Source: Qipengyuania flava (GTDB lineage: Bacteria > Pseudomonadota > Alphaproteobacteria > Sphingomonadales > Sphingomonadaceae). From it: a DNA stretch of 64,000 nucleotides. A model generated the notes under the pieces. That model was not told the origin of the DNA, made no database searches, and saw only the letters and a list, made by a program, of their open reading frames with translations. Position 1 is the first letter of the stretch. Each line of letters begins with the position of its first letter. A program made the position numbers and the translations under genes. Where the stretch lies: positions 124,001-188,000 of the forward strand of contig NZ_JAASQU010000004.1 of NCBI RefSeq assembly GCF_011762005.1, given 5' to 3'. Below, piece after piece: positions 15,273 through 24,705 of the stretch.

Positions 15273-16172
15273 TCAGTTCTTGATCTTCCAGCCCGACTTC
15301 AGCAGCCGATAGGTACCCAGCGCCAGCAGCGCATTGAGTGCGAGCAGACCAAGTGCTGCCATCGCGACGGCGCCGGCATCGCCGATATCGCTGCGCCCAA
15401 GGAAACCGTAGCGAAAGCCGGAGATCACGTAGAAGAACGGATTGGCGCGGCTCACCGCCTGGAATGCGGGCGCCAGCCGGTCGATCACGTAGAAGGTGCC
15501 GGATAACATCGCCAGCGGGGCAATCACGAAATTGGTCACCGCGGCATTGTGGTCGAATTTCTCCGCCCAGATCGAGGCGAGCAGGCCTAGCAGCGAGAGC
15601 ATCACCGCGCCCATCAGCCCGAACCACAGCACTGCCCAGGGATGCGCCATGGCCAGGCTGACGCCGGGATAGAGCATCATCGCACCCGCCACCACGAAGC
15701 CCACCGCGATCGCACGCGTGATGGCCGCCCCCAGAAGGCCCGCCATCAGCTCGCCCTCGGACAGGGGTGGCATCAGCAAATCGATGATGGTGCCCTGGAT
15801 CTTTCCGGACAGCAGCGAGAAGGAGGAATTGGCGAAGGCATTCTGCATCATCGCCATGGCGATCAACCCGGGTGCGACGAAGGTCGGGAAGCCGACTCCG
15901 AGCACTTCGCGCCCGCCACGCCCCAGCGCGACCGAGAAGATGACCAGAAAAAGCAGCGTAGTGATCGCTGGGGCCCAGATTGTCTGCGTCTGGACCTTGA
16001 GAAACCGGCGGACCTCCTTCATATAGAGGCTCCACAGGCCGATCCCGTTGACACCGCGGATCACCGGTTGCCCTCGCGGCGGAAACCGGCCCTCCCCTCC
16101 GGTATTATCCTCCACGAAGGAGGCGTCCGGGAAATCGCTTTCCGGCGATACGGGCGGGGCTTGTTCGACCAT
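15273..16172 (-). CDS. ABC-2 type transporter permease
   Basis: 299 residues with a ~55-residue cytoplasmic N-terminus followed by six hydrophobic segments. The ABC-2 signature is visible: SGKIQGTIIDLLMPPLSEGEL in the loop after helix 2 and the helix-5 region FVIAPLAMLSGTFYVIDRLAP, then NPFFYVISGFRYGF. This is the NodJ/DrrB/YadH-like permease type for lipid, polysaccharide or drug export. No cognate ATPase gene lies next to it here, so the partner must be elsewhere. The ATG at 16172 is divergent from gcrA, with 72 bases between. Confidence 0.85.
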   Translation of the reverse strand: MVEQAPPVSPESDFPDASFVEDNTGGEGRFPPRGQPVIRGVNGIGLWSLYMKEVRRFLKVQTQTIWAPAITTLLFLVIFSVALGRGGREVLGVGFPTFVAPGLIAMAMMQNAFANSSFSLLSGKIQGTIIDLLMPPLSEGELMAGLLGAAITRAIAVGFVVAGAMMLYPGVSLAMAHPWAVLWFGLMGAVMLSLLGLLASIWAEKFDHNAAVTNFVIAPLAMLSGTFYVIDRLAPAFQAVSRANPFFYVISGFRYGFLGRSDIGDAGAVAMAALGLLALNALLALGTYRLLKSGWKIKN

Positions 16173-16244
16173 GAGGGCGCGACTAGGCCCAAGCGTCACG
16201 GCATGCAAGCCGCGGCGTCGAGACACGAAATACAGGACTGCGCA

Positions 16245-16931
16245 ATGAGCTGGACCGACGAACGGATCGCAACGCTTAAGAAGATGTGGGAAGGCGGCTC
16301 GACTGCCAGCCAGATCGCCGATGAACTCGGCGGGGTGAGCCGCAATGCGGTGATCGGCAAGGCGCATCGCCTCGGCCTCAAGTCGCGCCCCTCGCCGGTC
16401 AAGGCAAATGAAAAGAAAAAGGCCGCACCGGCCAAGCCGAAGCCGGCGCCCAAGCCCGCAGCGAAGAAGGCCGCGCCCAAGCCGGCTGCGCCCAAGCCCG
16501 CTGCACCGGCTGCGCCTGTGCAGCCGACAACGCCACCCGCATCGCGCCAGGATGCATCGCCTTCGCAGCCGATGCCGAACAAGAATTCGGACCTGCCCAA
16601 AATCGTTTCGGTCGGTCCCGGCGGCTTCCTGCGCCAGGGCCCTGGCGACCAGCAGGCACCAATCCCGCCCGCGCCGCCGCGCCGCCTTGTTCCGGCCAAG
16701 CCCAGTCCCGAGATCGCCGACAAGACCAGCTTGCTCGACCTGTCGGACAAGGTCTGCCGCTGGCCGATGGGCCATCCCGGCGAGCCCGACTTCCATTTCT
16801 GCGGTGAAGCCGTGAATCCCGGTTTCCCTTACTGCGTCGAACATTGCGGCCGGGCCTATCAGGCCCAGCTTCCGCGTGGCGCGCGCCGTCCCCCTCCGCC
16901 GCTTCCGTTCGGCGGACCGCGGGTACGCTAA
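16245..16931 (+). CDS. gcrA: Cell-cycle regulator GcrA
   Basis: 228 residues. The N-terminal helix-turn-helix MSWTDERIATLKKMWEGG, then SASQIADELGG-like sequence (TASQIADELGGVSRNAVIGK) and AHRLGL is the GcrA signature. A Lys/Ala/Pro-rich flexible linker follows (about residues 50-125), then the C-terminal sigma-factor-interacting region with CRWPMGHPGEPDFHFCG and CVEHC, which holds four cysteines. GcrA binds methylated GANTC sites with sigma-70 and controls S-phase genes in Alphaproteobacteria. It supports the alphaproteobacterial assignment. A hairpin terminator follows at 16998. Confidence 0.95.
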   Translation: MSWTDERIATLKKMWEGGSTASQIADELGGVSRNAVIGKAHRLGLKSRPSPVKANEKKKAAPAKPKPAPKPAAKKAAPKPAAPKPAAPAAPVQPTTPPASRQDASPSQPMPNKNSDLPKIVSVGPGGFLRQGPGDQQAPIPPAPPRRLVPAKPSPEIADKTSLLDLSDKVCRWPMGHPGEPDFHFCGEAVNPGFPYCVEHCGRAYQAQLPRGARRPPPPLPFGGPRVR

Positions 16932-16997
16932 CCCGATCACTCGGGTCGCTTCTCGCCTGACCCCCAACGGGTAGGCGCACATTCGCATATGCAAGAC

Positions 16998-17027
16998 GGC
17001 TTCCACCGACAGGTGGGAGCCTGTTTT
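16998..17027 (+). terminator. Rho-independent terminator after gcrA
   Basis: GGCTTCCACC, loop GACA, GGTGGGAGCC (one G-U pair), then TGTTTT. It lies 66 bases after the gcrA stop and just before the diguanylate cyclase gene. Confidence 0.7.
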
Positions 17028-17052
17028 GGTGCAAGCCGTTGGGAGGCAGGCA

Positions 17053-18237
17053 ATGGATTGGGGGAGCGTCGGGCTCGGCGCGTTCTTGGGGATCGCGCTG
17101 ACCGTTGGGTTGCTGGCTCTGGCGGTTTATCCGCTGGTGCGACGCAGCTTCCTGCTTTGGGCGGCATTTCGAGCGCTTTGTTTTGCGATCATGAGCATCG
17201 CCTTGTTTCCCATAGCATTGCCCGGTTCGGTACCGGCGGGCGACTTCAGGGTCGATATCGGGGAGATCGCACTGTCGCTCGCGATCGGCAGCACGGGGCC
17301 GTTTCTCGGCGCCTATATCGAAAACCAGCCGCGCTTTGCGCGAGTCCGCTACTGGCTGGGTACGCTCTTCATCGTCGGGGTGGTCGGGGCAATCGCCACG
17401 GCACTGGCACCACTTTGGTCTGGCTTCGACCTTGTCCATGACCTGCTGCTGCTTGCGATGATCTTCGGCATGACGGCCGGTCTCACGATAGCGGTCCGGT
17501 CCGGCAGCCGTTTCGCGCAATATCAGGCGGTCGGATACGCGCCATTGATCATCCTCGGCCTGCTCGTGCTCAGCTACGAACTGAGTACCGGTGCGCCCGT
17601 ACCGTATTGGCCTGTGGCCGCACTGTTGGCCGTGCTGGTCGATTTCATCGTCACCTCCGGCGGGGTGATCAATGGTTATATAACGGTCAAACGCGAACGC
17701 GACGCCGCCTGGGCTGATGTCAGCGAAGCGCGTATTGCGGTTGCCACCGATCCGCTCACTGATATCGCCAACCGGAGAGGCCTCGCACTGCGCTTCCGTG
17801 ATCCAGCCTTCGGGCGACCAACCGCGCTGGCGGTCATCGACTGCGACAATTTCAAGCGGATCAACGACATGTTCGGCCACGACACCGGTGACGAGGTTCT
17901 CATCGCGGTTGCCGAGGGCCTGAAGCAGGAGAACGTATTCCCCGCAAGGCAGGGCGGAGAAGAGTTCGTCGTGCTGATCTATGGCGAGGACTATCAGAGA
18001 ATGGCAGAGACCGTGCGCCGGCAAATTACCCTGTCGGTGCTCGAGAAGGTCCCCGAGGTCCCCTTCCCCGTAACCGCGAGTGCGGGGCTTACCGAAGTGC
18101 GGCCGAACGACACGCTCGACAGCGCGGTCAAGCGCGGGGACGAGGCGCTGTACGCCGCCAAGGATGCGGGCCGGGACGTGCTGCTGACGTGGCAGGACGG
18201 CCAGCACCGGCAACCCCGCATTCTTCGCGGCGTCTGA
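17053..18237 (+). CDS. Membrane-bound diguanylate cyclase (7-helix sensor plus GGDEF)
   Basis: 394 residues. About six to seven hydrophobic segments (residues 5-210) form an integral membrane sensor, then a GGDEF domain from about residue 230. The active site is intact: DPLTDIANRRG at the start, VIDCDNFKRIND (metal-binding D263) and GGEEF at 301-305. No RxxD inhibitory site lies five residues before the GGEEF motif (NVFPARQ instead), so product inhibition at that site is not expected. It makes c-di-GMP from two GTP. The ATG at 17053 follows GGGAGGCAGG; an in-frame GTG at 17026 is less likely. It may feed the polysaccharide locus at 48-58 kb, which is inference. Confidence 0.9.
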   Translation: MDWGSVGLGAFLGIALTVGLLALAVYPLVRRSFLLWAAFRALCFAIMSIALFPIALPGSVPAGDFRVDIGEIALSLAIGSTGPFLGAYIENQPRFARVRYWLGTLFIVGVVGAIATALAPLWSGFDLVHDLLLLAMIFGMTAGLTIAVRSGSRFAQYQAVGYAPLIILGLLVLSYELSTGAPVPYWPVAALLAVLVDFIVTSGGVINGYITVKRERDAAWADVSEARIAVATDPLTDIANRRGLALRFRDPAFGRPTALAVIDCDNFKRINDMFGHDTGDEVLIAVAEGLKQENVFPARQGGEEFVVLIYGEDYQRMAETVRRQITLSVLEKVPEVPFPVTASAGLTEVRPNDTLDSAVKRGDEALYAAKDAGRDVLLTWQDGQHRQPRILRGV

Positions 18238-18303
18238 TCCGATCGGGACTGGCATCAAGCGCGATCTAGCCTATGGTCGCGCGCAAATCAGGAGAGGAAA
18301 CCC

Positions 18304-18825
18304 ATGCCGTTATCGCTTCACGCCGCCTATGTCCCCAGCGCCCTTCAGATGCTGGGCACCGCGCGCCACCTCGTCGATACCGCCGAAAAGTGGTGCGCCG
18401 AGAACGACTGCGGACACGATGAATTCATCGGCGCGCGCATCTTCGACGACATGCTTCCCTGGGCCTACCAGGTCAAATGCGTCGCCGAGCACACCCAGGG
18501 TTCGATCGAAGGTGTCCGAGCCGGACTTTACACGCCCGACCTCAATCCGCCGCCGATGACGTTCGATGCCCTGCGCCACAAGCTCGCGACGGCAGTCGCT
18601 ACGCTCGAAGCGCTGACCGAAGAGGACATGGAAGCCTTCATCGGCCAGCCGATGCGGTTCGAATTCAAGGACCGGGGCATGGATTTCACCGCAGAGGAAT
18701 TCCTGCTGAGCTTCAGCCAGCCGAACTTCTATTTCCACTGCTCCACAGCCTACAATATCCTGCGAATGAAGGGCGTCCCCGTCGGCAAGATGGATTTCAT
18801 GGGCCGCATCCGTATCAAGCGTTAG
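18304..18825 (+). CDS. DUF1993 family protein
   Basis: 173 residues starting MPLSLHAAYVPSALQMLGTARHL, the DUF1993 start. The family has a four-helix-bundle fold related to DinB-like proteins, with no assigned reaction; the C-terminal FSQPNFYFHCSTAYNILR with a histidine is the conserved end. An AGGAGAGG ribosome site precedes the ATG. Its last 4 bases overlap the end of the convergent SpeE-like gene. Confidence 0.85.
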   Translation: MPLSLHAAYVPSALQMLGTARHLVDTAEKWCAENDCGHDEFIGARIFDDMLPWAYQVKCVAEHTQGSIEGVRAGLYTPDLNPPPMTFDALRHKLATAVATLEALTEEDMEAFIGQPMRFEFKDRGMDFTAEEFLLSFSQPNFYFHCSTAYNILRMKGVPVGKMDFMGRIRIKR

Positions 18826-19508
18826 GCTGAACGCTTTCGGGCGAACCAGATCGTGTGGCGCGGCCCCTTGTTGTTGGGTCGCGCCCGCACTTCGCGCACT
18901 TCGACATCGAAGCCGCTTTCCTTCAGCCGCATGGTGAACTTGTGGTCGGGCGCCGCCGACCATACCGCCAGAATTCCGCCCGGCCGCAGCGCGTCGCGCG
19001 CCTTGCCGAGACCGGTCTTTGAATAGATGCGGAAATTGGCATCGCGCACAATGCCGTCAGGCCCGTTGTCGACATCGAGCAGAATAGCATCGTACTTGGC
19101 GGTGGTGCCGTCATTGGCATCGTCGATCAGCGCCGCAACGTCGCAGATCACCACCTCGCCGCGCGGATCGGACAGGCAATCGCCGGTCAGATGCGCCAGC
19201 GGCCCTGCCGCCCATTCGAGGATGTCGGGCACGATCTCGGCCACGGTCACCGAGCCGCCTTCGGGCAGTTGCTCAAGCGCGGCGCGATAGGTGAAGCCCA
19301 TGCCGTAGCCGCCGATCAGCACGCGCGGTTTGCGGGTATCGAGCTCCGCCAGCGTCAGCACGGCGAGCTGTTCTTCGGAGAACTGCATGCGCGTGCCCAT
19401 CAGCTCGTCGCGGCCGAGCATGATAATGAAGTCGCGGCCGTGGCTGACCAGCGTCAGGGTTTCCCCGTCGGGGACCTCGGCGGTGGCAAGCGTTTCGCGG
19501 GGTAGCAT
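18822..19508 (-). CDS. SpeE-like (spermidine-synthase-fold) methyltransferase-like protein
   Basis: 228 residues. It has the Rossmann core of polyamine synthases: LIGGYGMGFTYRAALE (nucleotide-binding loop, GGxGxG-like), VTVAEIVPDILEWA (acidic residue after strand 2) and YDAILLDVDNGPDG (strand 4). True spermidine synthases are longer and have GGGDG and a conserved Asp pair; the DVDNGP variant here marks the widespread bacterial SpeE-like group without proven aminopropyltransferase activity. The specific substrate is therefore unknown. It lies upstream of pnp on the same strand in reverse order, tail to tail with DUF1993. Confidence 0.75.
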   Translation of the reverse strand: MLPRETLATAEVPDGETLTLVSHGRDFIIMLGRDELMGTRMQFSEEQLAVLTLAELDTRKPRVLIGGYGMGFTYRAALEQLPEGGSVTVAEIVPDILEWAAGPLAHLTGDCLSDPRGEVVICDVAALIDDANDGTTAKYDAILLDVDNGPDGIVRDANFRIYSKTGLGKARDALRPGGILAVWSAAPDHKFTMRLKESGFDVEVREVRARPNNKGPRHTIWFARKRSA

Positions 19509-19528
19509 CGTTAAATCTCCATAGCAAA

Positions 19529-19556
19529 GGGGGCCGCGGGCGGACCCGCGACCCCC
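19529..19556 (-). terminator. Terminator after pnp
   Basis: On the minus strand GGGGGTCGCGGG, loop TCCG, CCCGCGGCCCCC, then TTTG. It is a 12-bp GC-rich stem 19 bases after the pnp stop and before the SpeE-like gene start. The T-run is short. Confidence 0.65.
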
Positions 19557-19575
19557 TGTAATGCCTAGCGAAGGA

Positions 19576-21852
19576 TCAGTCCTTCAGGAAGTCGGGCACG
19601 TGGGCTTCACCGCCCCCGTCCTTGTTCCCGCCGCCATCACGGTCGCGGCGCGGGCCACCCCGGCCACCGCGACGATCGCCGCCACGGCCACCACCGCCGC
19701 CACGCGGGCCACGGTCACCGCGCGGTTCGCGCGCGGGACGGGTGTCTTCCAGCTCTTCGCCCGTTTCCTGGTCGACCACGCGCATCGACAGGCGGACCTT
19801 GCCGCGCTGGTCGATCTCGAGGACCTTGACCTTCACTTCCTGGCCTTCCGACACGACGTCGGTCGGCTTCTCGACGCGCTCGTTCTTCATTTCGCTGACA
19901 TGGACGAGACCGTCCTTGCCGCCCATGAAGTTCACGAAGGCACCGAAGTCGACGATGTTGACGACCTTGCCATTGTAGATCTTGCCGACTTCCGCCTCTT
20001 CGACGATGCCTTCGATCCACTTGCGTGCGGCTTCGATCTCGTCGGCGTTGGAGGAGCTGATCTTGATCACGCCCTCGTCGTCGATGTCGACCTTGGCACC
20101 GGTTTCGGCGACGATCTCGCGGATCACCTTGCCGCCCGTACCGATCACGTCTCGGATCTTCGACTTGTCGATCTGCATGGTCTCGATGCGCGGAGCGTGC
20201 TTGGACACGCCCGTACGAGCGGTCGACAGCGCCTTGTTCATTTCGCCGAGGATGTGCGCGCGGCCAGCCTTTGCCTGCTCCAGCGCGGTCTTCATGATTT
20301 CCTGCGTGATGCCGGCAACCTTGATGTCCATCTGCAGCGACGTGATGCCGCTTTCCGAACCGGCGACCTTGAAGTCCATGTCGCCAAGGTGATCTTCGTC
20401 ACCGAGGATGTCCGACAGGACCGCGAACTCGTCGCCTTCGAGGATCAGGCCCATGGCGATGCCCGAGACCGGACGCTCGATCGGAACGCCTGCGTCCATC
20501 ATTGACAGACAGCCACCGCAGACGGTCGCCATCGAGGACGAGCCGTTGGACTCGGTGATGTCCGACAGGATGCGGATGGTGTAGGGGAAATCTTCATGCG
20601 CGGGCAGCACCGGGTGCAGCGCGCGCCATGCGAGCTTGCCGTGACCGGTTTCGCGGCGGCTGGTGAAGCCGAAACGACCCACTTCGCCGACCGAATAGGG
20701 CGGGAAGTTGTAGTGCAGCATGAAGTGATTGTACGACAGGCCTTCGAGACCGTCGATCATCTGCTCGGCATCCTTCGTGCCCAGCGTGGTGGTGCAGATT
20801 GCCTGCGTTTCACCGCGCGTGAACAGCGCCGAACCGTGGGTCCGCGGCAGCAGGCCGACCATCGCCTCGATTGGGCGAACCTGGTCGAGCTTGCGGCCGT
20901 CGATACGCTGGCCGTCCTTGATGATGGCGCCGCGCACGATTTCCGCCTCGAGCTTCTTGACCGCCTTGTTGGCGACCATCTGCGTCTGCGGTTCTTCCTC
21001 GGCGAAAGCTTCCTTCGCCTTGTCGCGGGCCGCGCTCAGCGCGTCCGAACGGGCCGACTTGTCGGTCAGCTTGTAGGCTGCGGCGATGTCGTCGCCGACG
21101 ATGCCACGCAGCTTTTCCTTGATCGCCGAAGTGTCGTCCGAAGTGTCGATTTCCCACGGATCCTTGGCGGCCTGTTCGGCCAGGTCGACGATCGCGCCGA
21201 TGACCTTGCGGCTTTCCTCATGCGCGAACATGACGGCGCCGAGCATTTCCTCTTCGGTCAGCTCCTTGGCTTCGGATTCGACCATCATCACCGCGTCCTG
21301 CGTGGCAGCGACGACGAGGTCGAGGCGACCATCTTCGCCGAGCGCATCTTCGAGGCTCGGGTTGAGGACGTATTCGCCGTTCTTGAAACCGACGCGCGCG
21401 GCGCCGATCGGGCCCATGAAAGGCACGCCCGAAATGGTCAGCGCGGCCGAAGCGGCGATCATCGCAACGATATCGGGCTCGGTCTCGCCGTCATACGAGA
21501 GCACCTGCGCGATGACGTTGATTTCGTTGTAGAAGCCCTCGGGGAAGAGCGGCCGCACCGGGCGGTCGATCAGGCGCGAGGTCAGCGTTTCCTTCTCCGT
21601 GGCGCGGCCTTCGCGCTTGAAGAAGCCACCCGGGATACGACCCGCGGCGGAGAATTTTTCCTGGTAGTGCACGGTGAGCGGGAAGAAGTCCTGCCCTTCG
21701 CGGACACTCTTGGCAGCGGTGACTGCGCACAGCACCACGGTTTCGCCATAGGTGGCGAGGACCGCGCCGTCGGCCTGACGGGCGATGCGGCCGGTTTCCA
21801 GAGTGAGGGTCTTTCCGCCCCACTCCAGCGATACGGTTTTCGTGTCGAACAT
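19576..21852 (-). CDS. pnp: Polyribonucleotide nucleotidyltransferase (PNPase)
   Basis: 758 residues. Two RNase PH domains are followed by a KH domain ([19 protein letters not shown]) and an S1 domain ([20 protein letters not shown]). It degrades RNA phosphorolytically 3'-to-5' and can work with RNase E. The C-terminus, after about residue 705, is a Gly/Arg/Asp-rich tail with repeated RGG-like units, ending HVPDFLKD; such a tail should add RNA binding. The ATG at 21852 ([13 protein letters not shown]) is the conserved start. It lies downstream of rpsO with a terminator between, which is the classic rpsO-pnp arrangement. Confidence 0.97.
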   Translation of the reverse strand: MFDTKTVSLEWGGKTLTLETGRIARQADGAVLATYGETVVLCAVTAAKSVREGQDFFPLTVHYQEKFSAAGRIPGGFFKREGRATEKETLTSRLIDRPVRPLFPEGFYNEINVIAQVLSYDGETEPDIVAMIAASAALTISGVPFMGPIGAARVGFKNGEYVLNPSLEDALGEDGRLDLVVAATQDAVMMVESEAKELTEEEMLGAVMFAHEESRKVIGAIVDLAEQAAKDPWEIDTSDDTSAIKEKLRGIVGDDIAAAYKLTDKSARSDALSAARDKAKEAFAEEEPQTQMVANKAVKKLEAEIVRGAIIKDGQRIDGRKLDQVRPIEAMVGLLPRTHGSALFTRGETQAICTTTLGTKDAEQMIDGLEGLSYNHFMLHYNFPPYSVGEVGRFGFTSRRETGHGKLAWRALHPVLPAHEDFPYTIRILSDITESNGSSSMATVCGGCLSMMDAGVPIERPVSGIAMGLILEGDEFAVLSDILGDEDHLGDMDFKVAGSESGITSLQMDIKVAGITQEIMKTALEQAKAGRAHILGEMNKALSTARTGVSKHAPRIETMQIDKSKIRDVIGTGGKVIREIVAETGAKVDIDDEGVIKISSSNADEIEAARKWIEGIVEEAEVGKIYNGKVVNIVDFGAFVNFMGGKDGLVHVSEMKNERVEKPTDVVSEGQEVKVKVLEIDQRGKVRLSMRVVDQETGEELEDTRPAREPRGDRGPRGGGGGRGGDRRGGRGGPRRDRDGGGNKDGGGEAHVPDFLKD

Positions 21853-21987
21853 GTATTTTCCTTTTGACCCGCGAGCCACATTGCATCGCGGGGCCTACTG
21901 ATGCCGGGGATACCGTCCCGGTCCGGTCCGAGGCTCTTCGCCTCCAATTCCCGACCCCGTGCCGAATTGCATGGTGGCCGGATAAAC

Positions 21988-22012
21988 AAAGGGGCGGCCT
22001 GAGCCACCCCTT
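21988..22012 (-). terminator. Terminator between rpsO and pnp
   Basis: On the minus strand AAGGGGTGGC, loop TCAG, GCCGCCCCTT followed by TGTTT. It is a 10-bp stem (one G-U) 10 bases after the rpsO stop. Confidence 0.85.
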
Positions 22013-22022
22013 CGAGAAACTC

Positions 22023-22292
22023 TTATTTGCGAAGACCCAGCTTCTGGATCAGCGCGTTGTACCGCTCGACATCTGTCTTCTTGAGATAGGCGAGCAGGTT
22101 GCGACGCTTGTTGACCATCATGAGCAGGCCGCGACGCGAGTGGTTGTCCTTGTGGTTGGACTTGAAGTGCTCGGTCAGGTTGCGGATGCGCTCGGTCAGG
22201 ATGGCGACCTGGACTTCGGGCGAACCGGTGTCGCCCTTGGCCTGCGCGTTGTCCTTGATGATCTCAGCTTTCTTTTCGGCGGTAACCGACAT
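22023..22292 (-). CDS. rpsO: 30S ribosomal protein S15
   Basis: 89 residues, exactly the family length. [52 protein letters not shown] and [21 protein letters not shown] are all S15 signatures. S15 binds 16S rRNA early in small-subunit assembly. The ATG at 22292 lies only 5 bases after the truB stop, so it is in the truB operon. Confidence 0.98.
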   Translation of the reverse strand: MSVTAEKKAEIIKDNAQAKGDTGSPEVQVAILTERIRNLTEHFKSNHKDNHSRRGLLMMVNKRRNLLAYLKKTDVERYNALIQKLGLRK

Positions 22293-22297
22293 GTATT

Positions 22298-23311
22298 CTA
22301 CTCCGCGACATCCGGGATATTGAACCCCCGCACGACCTTGGCCGTACCTCCGCTGAGTTCCATCAAGGCCACGGGCACGTCGTGCAGCGTGGCAAGGTGG
22401 AGCCCGTCGGCCCATTCTGCTTGAACGGGGGGCAGTTCCGACAGTACCCGGCCCTGGCGGACCGCCTGCGCGCTGTCGGGATCGAGGGGAAGGACCGGGA
22501 TGTCGTCCAGTCCCGCCTCAAGCGGCAGGAGAAGGTTTTCGATGGGCGCGCCCTTAGCGATTTCCTCCAGCTTGTCCAGCGAAATCGCCTGTTCCTCGAG
22601 GAACGGCCCGGCCTTGATACGCCGCAGATAGGTGACATGGCCGACCGTGCCTAGCGCATGCGCGATATCCCTTGCCAACGAACGGATATACGTACCCTTG
22701 GAGACATGCGCGACGAGCGTGACGCTGTCGGCGAGCTCCAGCGGCGCTTGCGGATCGTAGGGATCCGGCCGCCCGGCAGTGGTGGCGAAGGCGGACCGCA
22801 ATTCCGCATCCTCGCGCCCACCCGCAATTTCGAGCGAATGGATCGTCACCGCGCGCGTCTTCATCTCGACCGCTTCGCCCGCGCGCGCGCGATCGTAAGC
22901 CCGTTTCCCGTCGATCTTGACCGCCGAATAGGCCGGCGGGACCTGTTCGATCGGCCCGGTGAAATGGTCGAGCACGCCGGCAATCGCCGCCATCGGCGGA
23001 CGACGATCGCTGCGCTCGACGATTTCGCCTTCGGTATCGAGCGTGTCGGTCTGCTCGCCGAACTGGATGGTGAAGGCGTAGATCTTGTCGCTATCCAGCA
23101 TGCGCCCGGCCAGCTTGGTCGCTTCGCCCAGCGCGATCGGCAGCACGCCTTCGGCGAGCGGATCGAGCGTGCCGCCATGCCCGACCTTGGTCTTGGCATG
23201 GCCGCCCTGCCGCAGCACGCGCTTGACCGCCGACACCGCCTGCGTCGAACCGAGCCCACGCGGCTTGTCGAGGATCAGCCACCCGTGCGGTGCGGCCTTT
23301 TTCTCGCTCAT
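22298..23311 (-). CDS. truB: tRNA pseudouridine-55 synthase TruB
   Basis: 337 residues. [18 protein letters not shown] opens the domain, and the catalytic aspartate motif is [36 protein letters not shown] is the conserved downstream RNA-contact motif. It makes pseudouridine 55 in the tRNA T-loop and acts as a tRNA chaperone. The ATG at 23311 overlaps the protease gene stop by 4 bases. Confidence 0.97.
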   Translation of the reverse strand: MSEKKAAPHGWLILDKPRGLGSTQAVSAVKRVLRQGGHAKTKVGHGGTLDPLAEGVLPIALGEATKLAGRMLDSDKIYAFTIQFGEQTDTLDTEGEIVERSDRRPPMAAIAGVLDHFTGPIEQVPPAYSAVKIDGKRAYDRARAGEAVEMKTRAVTIHSLEIAGGREDAELRSAFATTAGRPDPYDPQAPLELADSVTLVAHVSKGTYIRSLARDIAHALGTVGHVTYLRRIKAGPFLEEQAISLDKLEEIAKGAPIENLLLPLEAGLDDIPVLPLDPDSAQAVRQGRVLSELPPVQAEWADGLHLATLHDVPVALMELSGGTAKVVRGFNIPDVAE

Positions 23312-24000
23312 CCCGCGATCCCCCGTGCGATCCATTCGGCGATCGCGAAATAGCGTTCCTGCAGCCACAGGACCGGTGGCAAGACCGTATTCTCGATCAG
23401 GCCGCTGTCGGGAAAGGCCCATGTCGCCGCGATCAGCACGATAAAGAACAGCAAGCCCAGCGACTGGAGCTTCTGCCAGTTGCCCGCCCATTCGCGCGGC
23501 AGCAGGCCGCCAACAATGTGCGACCCGTCGAAAGGCGGTATCGGCAGGAGATTGAACAGCGCGAGAAAGACGTTGATCAGGATGAACATGCTGCCCGCGG
23601 TTATCAGCCATTCGGGCGGCATCCCGCCACCGGCGACGATCGCTCCCGATATCGCGCCGAACAGCAACGCGCCCACCAGTGCGAGCACCAGGTTCGTGCC
23701 CGGACCTGCAGCGGCCACGGCGACCATGCCGAAGCGTGGATCGCGCAGCCGGTCTCCGCGCACGGGAACCGGCTTCGCCCAACCGAAAATCGGCCCGCCG
23801 AACAGCGCGAGAGCGCCCGGCACCAGCAGCGTGCCGACGGGATCGACATGGCGGATGGGGTTGAGCGAGAGACGACGCTGCTCTTTCGCGGTCGGATCGC
23901 CAAGCGCGAGCGCGGTCCAGCCATGCGCCACCTCGTGGAACACGATAGCGACGATCAGGCACGGTATCAGGATCGCGGCGAGAAGAAGCGTTTCGGTCAT
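23308..24000 (-). CDS. Site-2-protease-family (M50) membrane metalloprotease
   Basis: 230 residues, with about five hydrophobic segments. The zinc motif HEVAH is in the first helix (VFHEVAHGWTALALGD) and the third ligand region is NLLPIPPFDGSHIV, as in the compact M50B group. The GNLL/PFDG pattern has an Asp ligand. Such small rhomboid-like S2P proteins have unknown physiological substrates. It overlaps truB by 4 bases and follows tdk by 24 bases, so tdk-M50-truB-rpsO may be one operon. Confidence 0.88.
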   Translation of the reverse strand: MTETLLLAAILIPCLIVAIVFHEVAHGWTALALGDPTAKEQRRLSLNPIRHVDPVGTLLVPGALALFGGPIFGWAKPVPVRGDRLRDPRFGMVAVAAAGPGTNLVLALVGALLFGAISGAIVAGGGMPPEWLITAGSMFILINVFLALFNLLPIPPFDGSHIVGGLLPREWAGNWQKLQSLGLLFFIVLIAATWAFPDSGLIENTVLPPVLWLQERYFAIAEWIARGIAG

Positions 24001-24024
24001 GCAGGCTAGATAGGGAGCGCGGCC

Positions 24025-24603
24025 TCAGCCCGCCAGCGCTTCGCAAAAGTGCTTGCGGCACATGGCGACATAGCGGTCGTTCCCGCCGATCTCGGTCTGT
24101 GCGCCTTCGCGCACCGCCCTGCCCTGTGCATCGACGCGCAGGTTCATCGTCGCCTTGCGGCCGCAATCGCAGACCGCCTTCAGTTCGACCAGCGCATCGG
24201 CAATGCCGAGCAACGCGGCCGAACCAGGAAAGAGCGCGCCCTGGAAATCGGTGCGCAAGCCATAGCAGAGCACCGGAATACCCGCATCATCAGCCAGCCG
24301 CGCGCATTGCCAGACCTGCGCTTTGGTCAGGAACTGCGCTTCGTCGACCAGCACGCAGGCGATCGGTTGCTCACCATGGTCCGCAAGAACACGGCTCTCG
24401 ATATCGGTATCGGCCTCGTAGCGATGCGCATCGCTGGACAGGCCGATCCGGCTCGAGATCGCGCCGAAGCCGGGACGATTGTCGAGCGCAGCGGTCCACA
24501 ACGACACGCGCATGCCGCGTTCGCCGTAATTGAATGCGGTTTGCAGCAATGTGCTGCTCTTGCCTGCATTCATGCTGGCGAAGTAGAAATAGAGCTTGGC
24601 CAT
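24025..24603 (-). CDS. tdk: Thymidine kinase
   Basis: 192 residues, type II thymidine kinase. The P-loop is FASMNAGKSS, VLVDEAQFL is the DEAQF motif, and YGLRTDFQGALFPGS is the family substrate-side motif. The zinc cysteines appear as VCDCGRKA and MCRKHFC near the C-terminus. It phosphorylates thymidine (and deoxyuridine) with ATP for salvage. The ATG at 24603 is divergent from the AbgT transporter gene; about 100 bases lie between. Confidence 0.96.
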   Translation of the reverse strand: MAKLYFYFASMNAGKSSTLLQTAFNYGERGMRVSLWTAALDNRPGFGAISSRIGLSSDAHRYEADTDIESRVLADHGEQPIACVLVDEAQFLTKAQVWQCARLADDAGIPVLCYGLRTDFQGALFPGSAALLGIADALVELKAVCDCGRKATMNLRVDAQGRAVREGAQTEIGGNDRYVAMCRKHFCEALAG

Positions 24604-24705
24604 GCACTGGCCCTAGCCCCCGGCGGCGTGACTGTTAAGAATGGCGTCATATGCGATCGGGGATGATCGCTTCGACGAACGATTATAAGATACCAGGGAA
24701 CTTCG

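Noticed and set aside
16173..16244. CcrM/GcrA-type GANTC site in the gcrA promoter
   Set aside because: No GANTC occurs in this interval, so methylation-dependent control there is not supported.
16399..18258. 619-codon open frame on the minus strand across gcrA and the diguanylate cyclase
   Set aside because: Antisense to two clear genes with intact motifs; no domain in its translation.
19620..19740. Gly/Arg repeat DNA near 19.7 kb as a repeat element
   Set aside because: It encodes the RGG tail of PNPase and is in frame with it.
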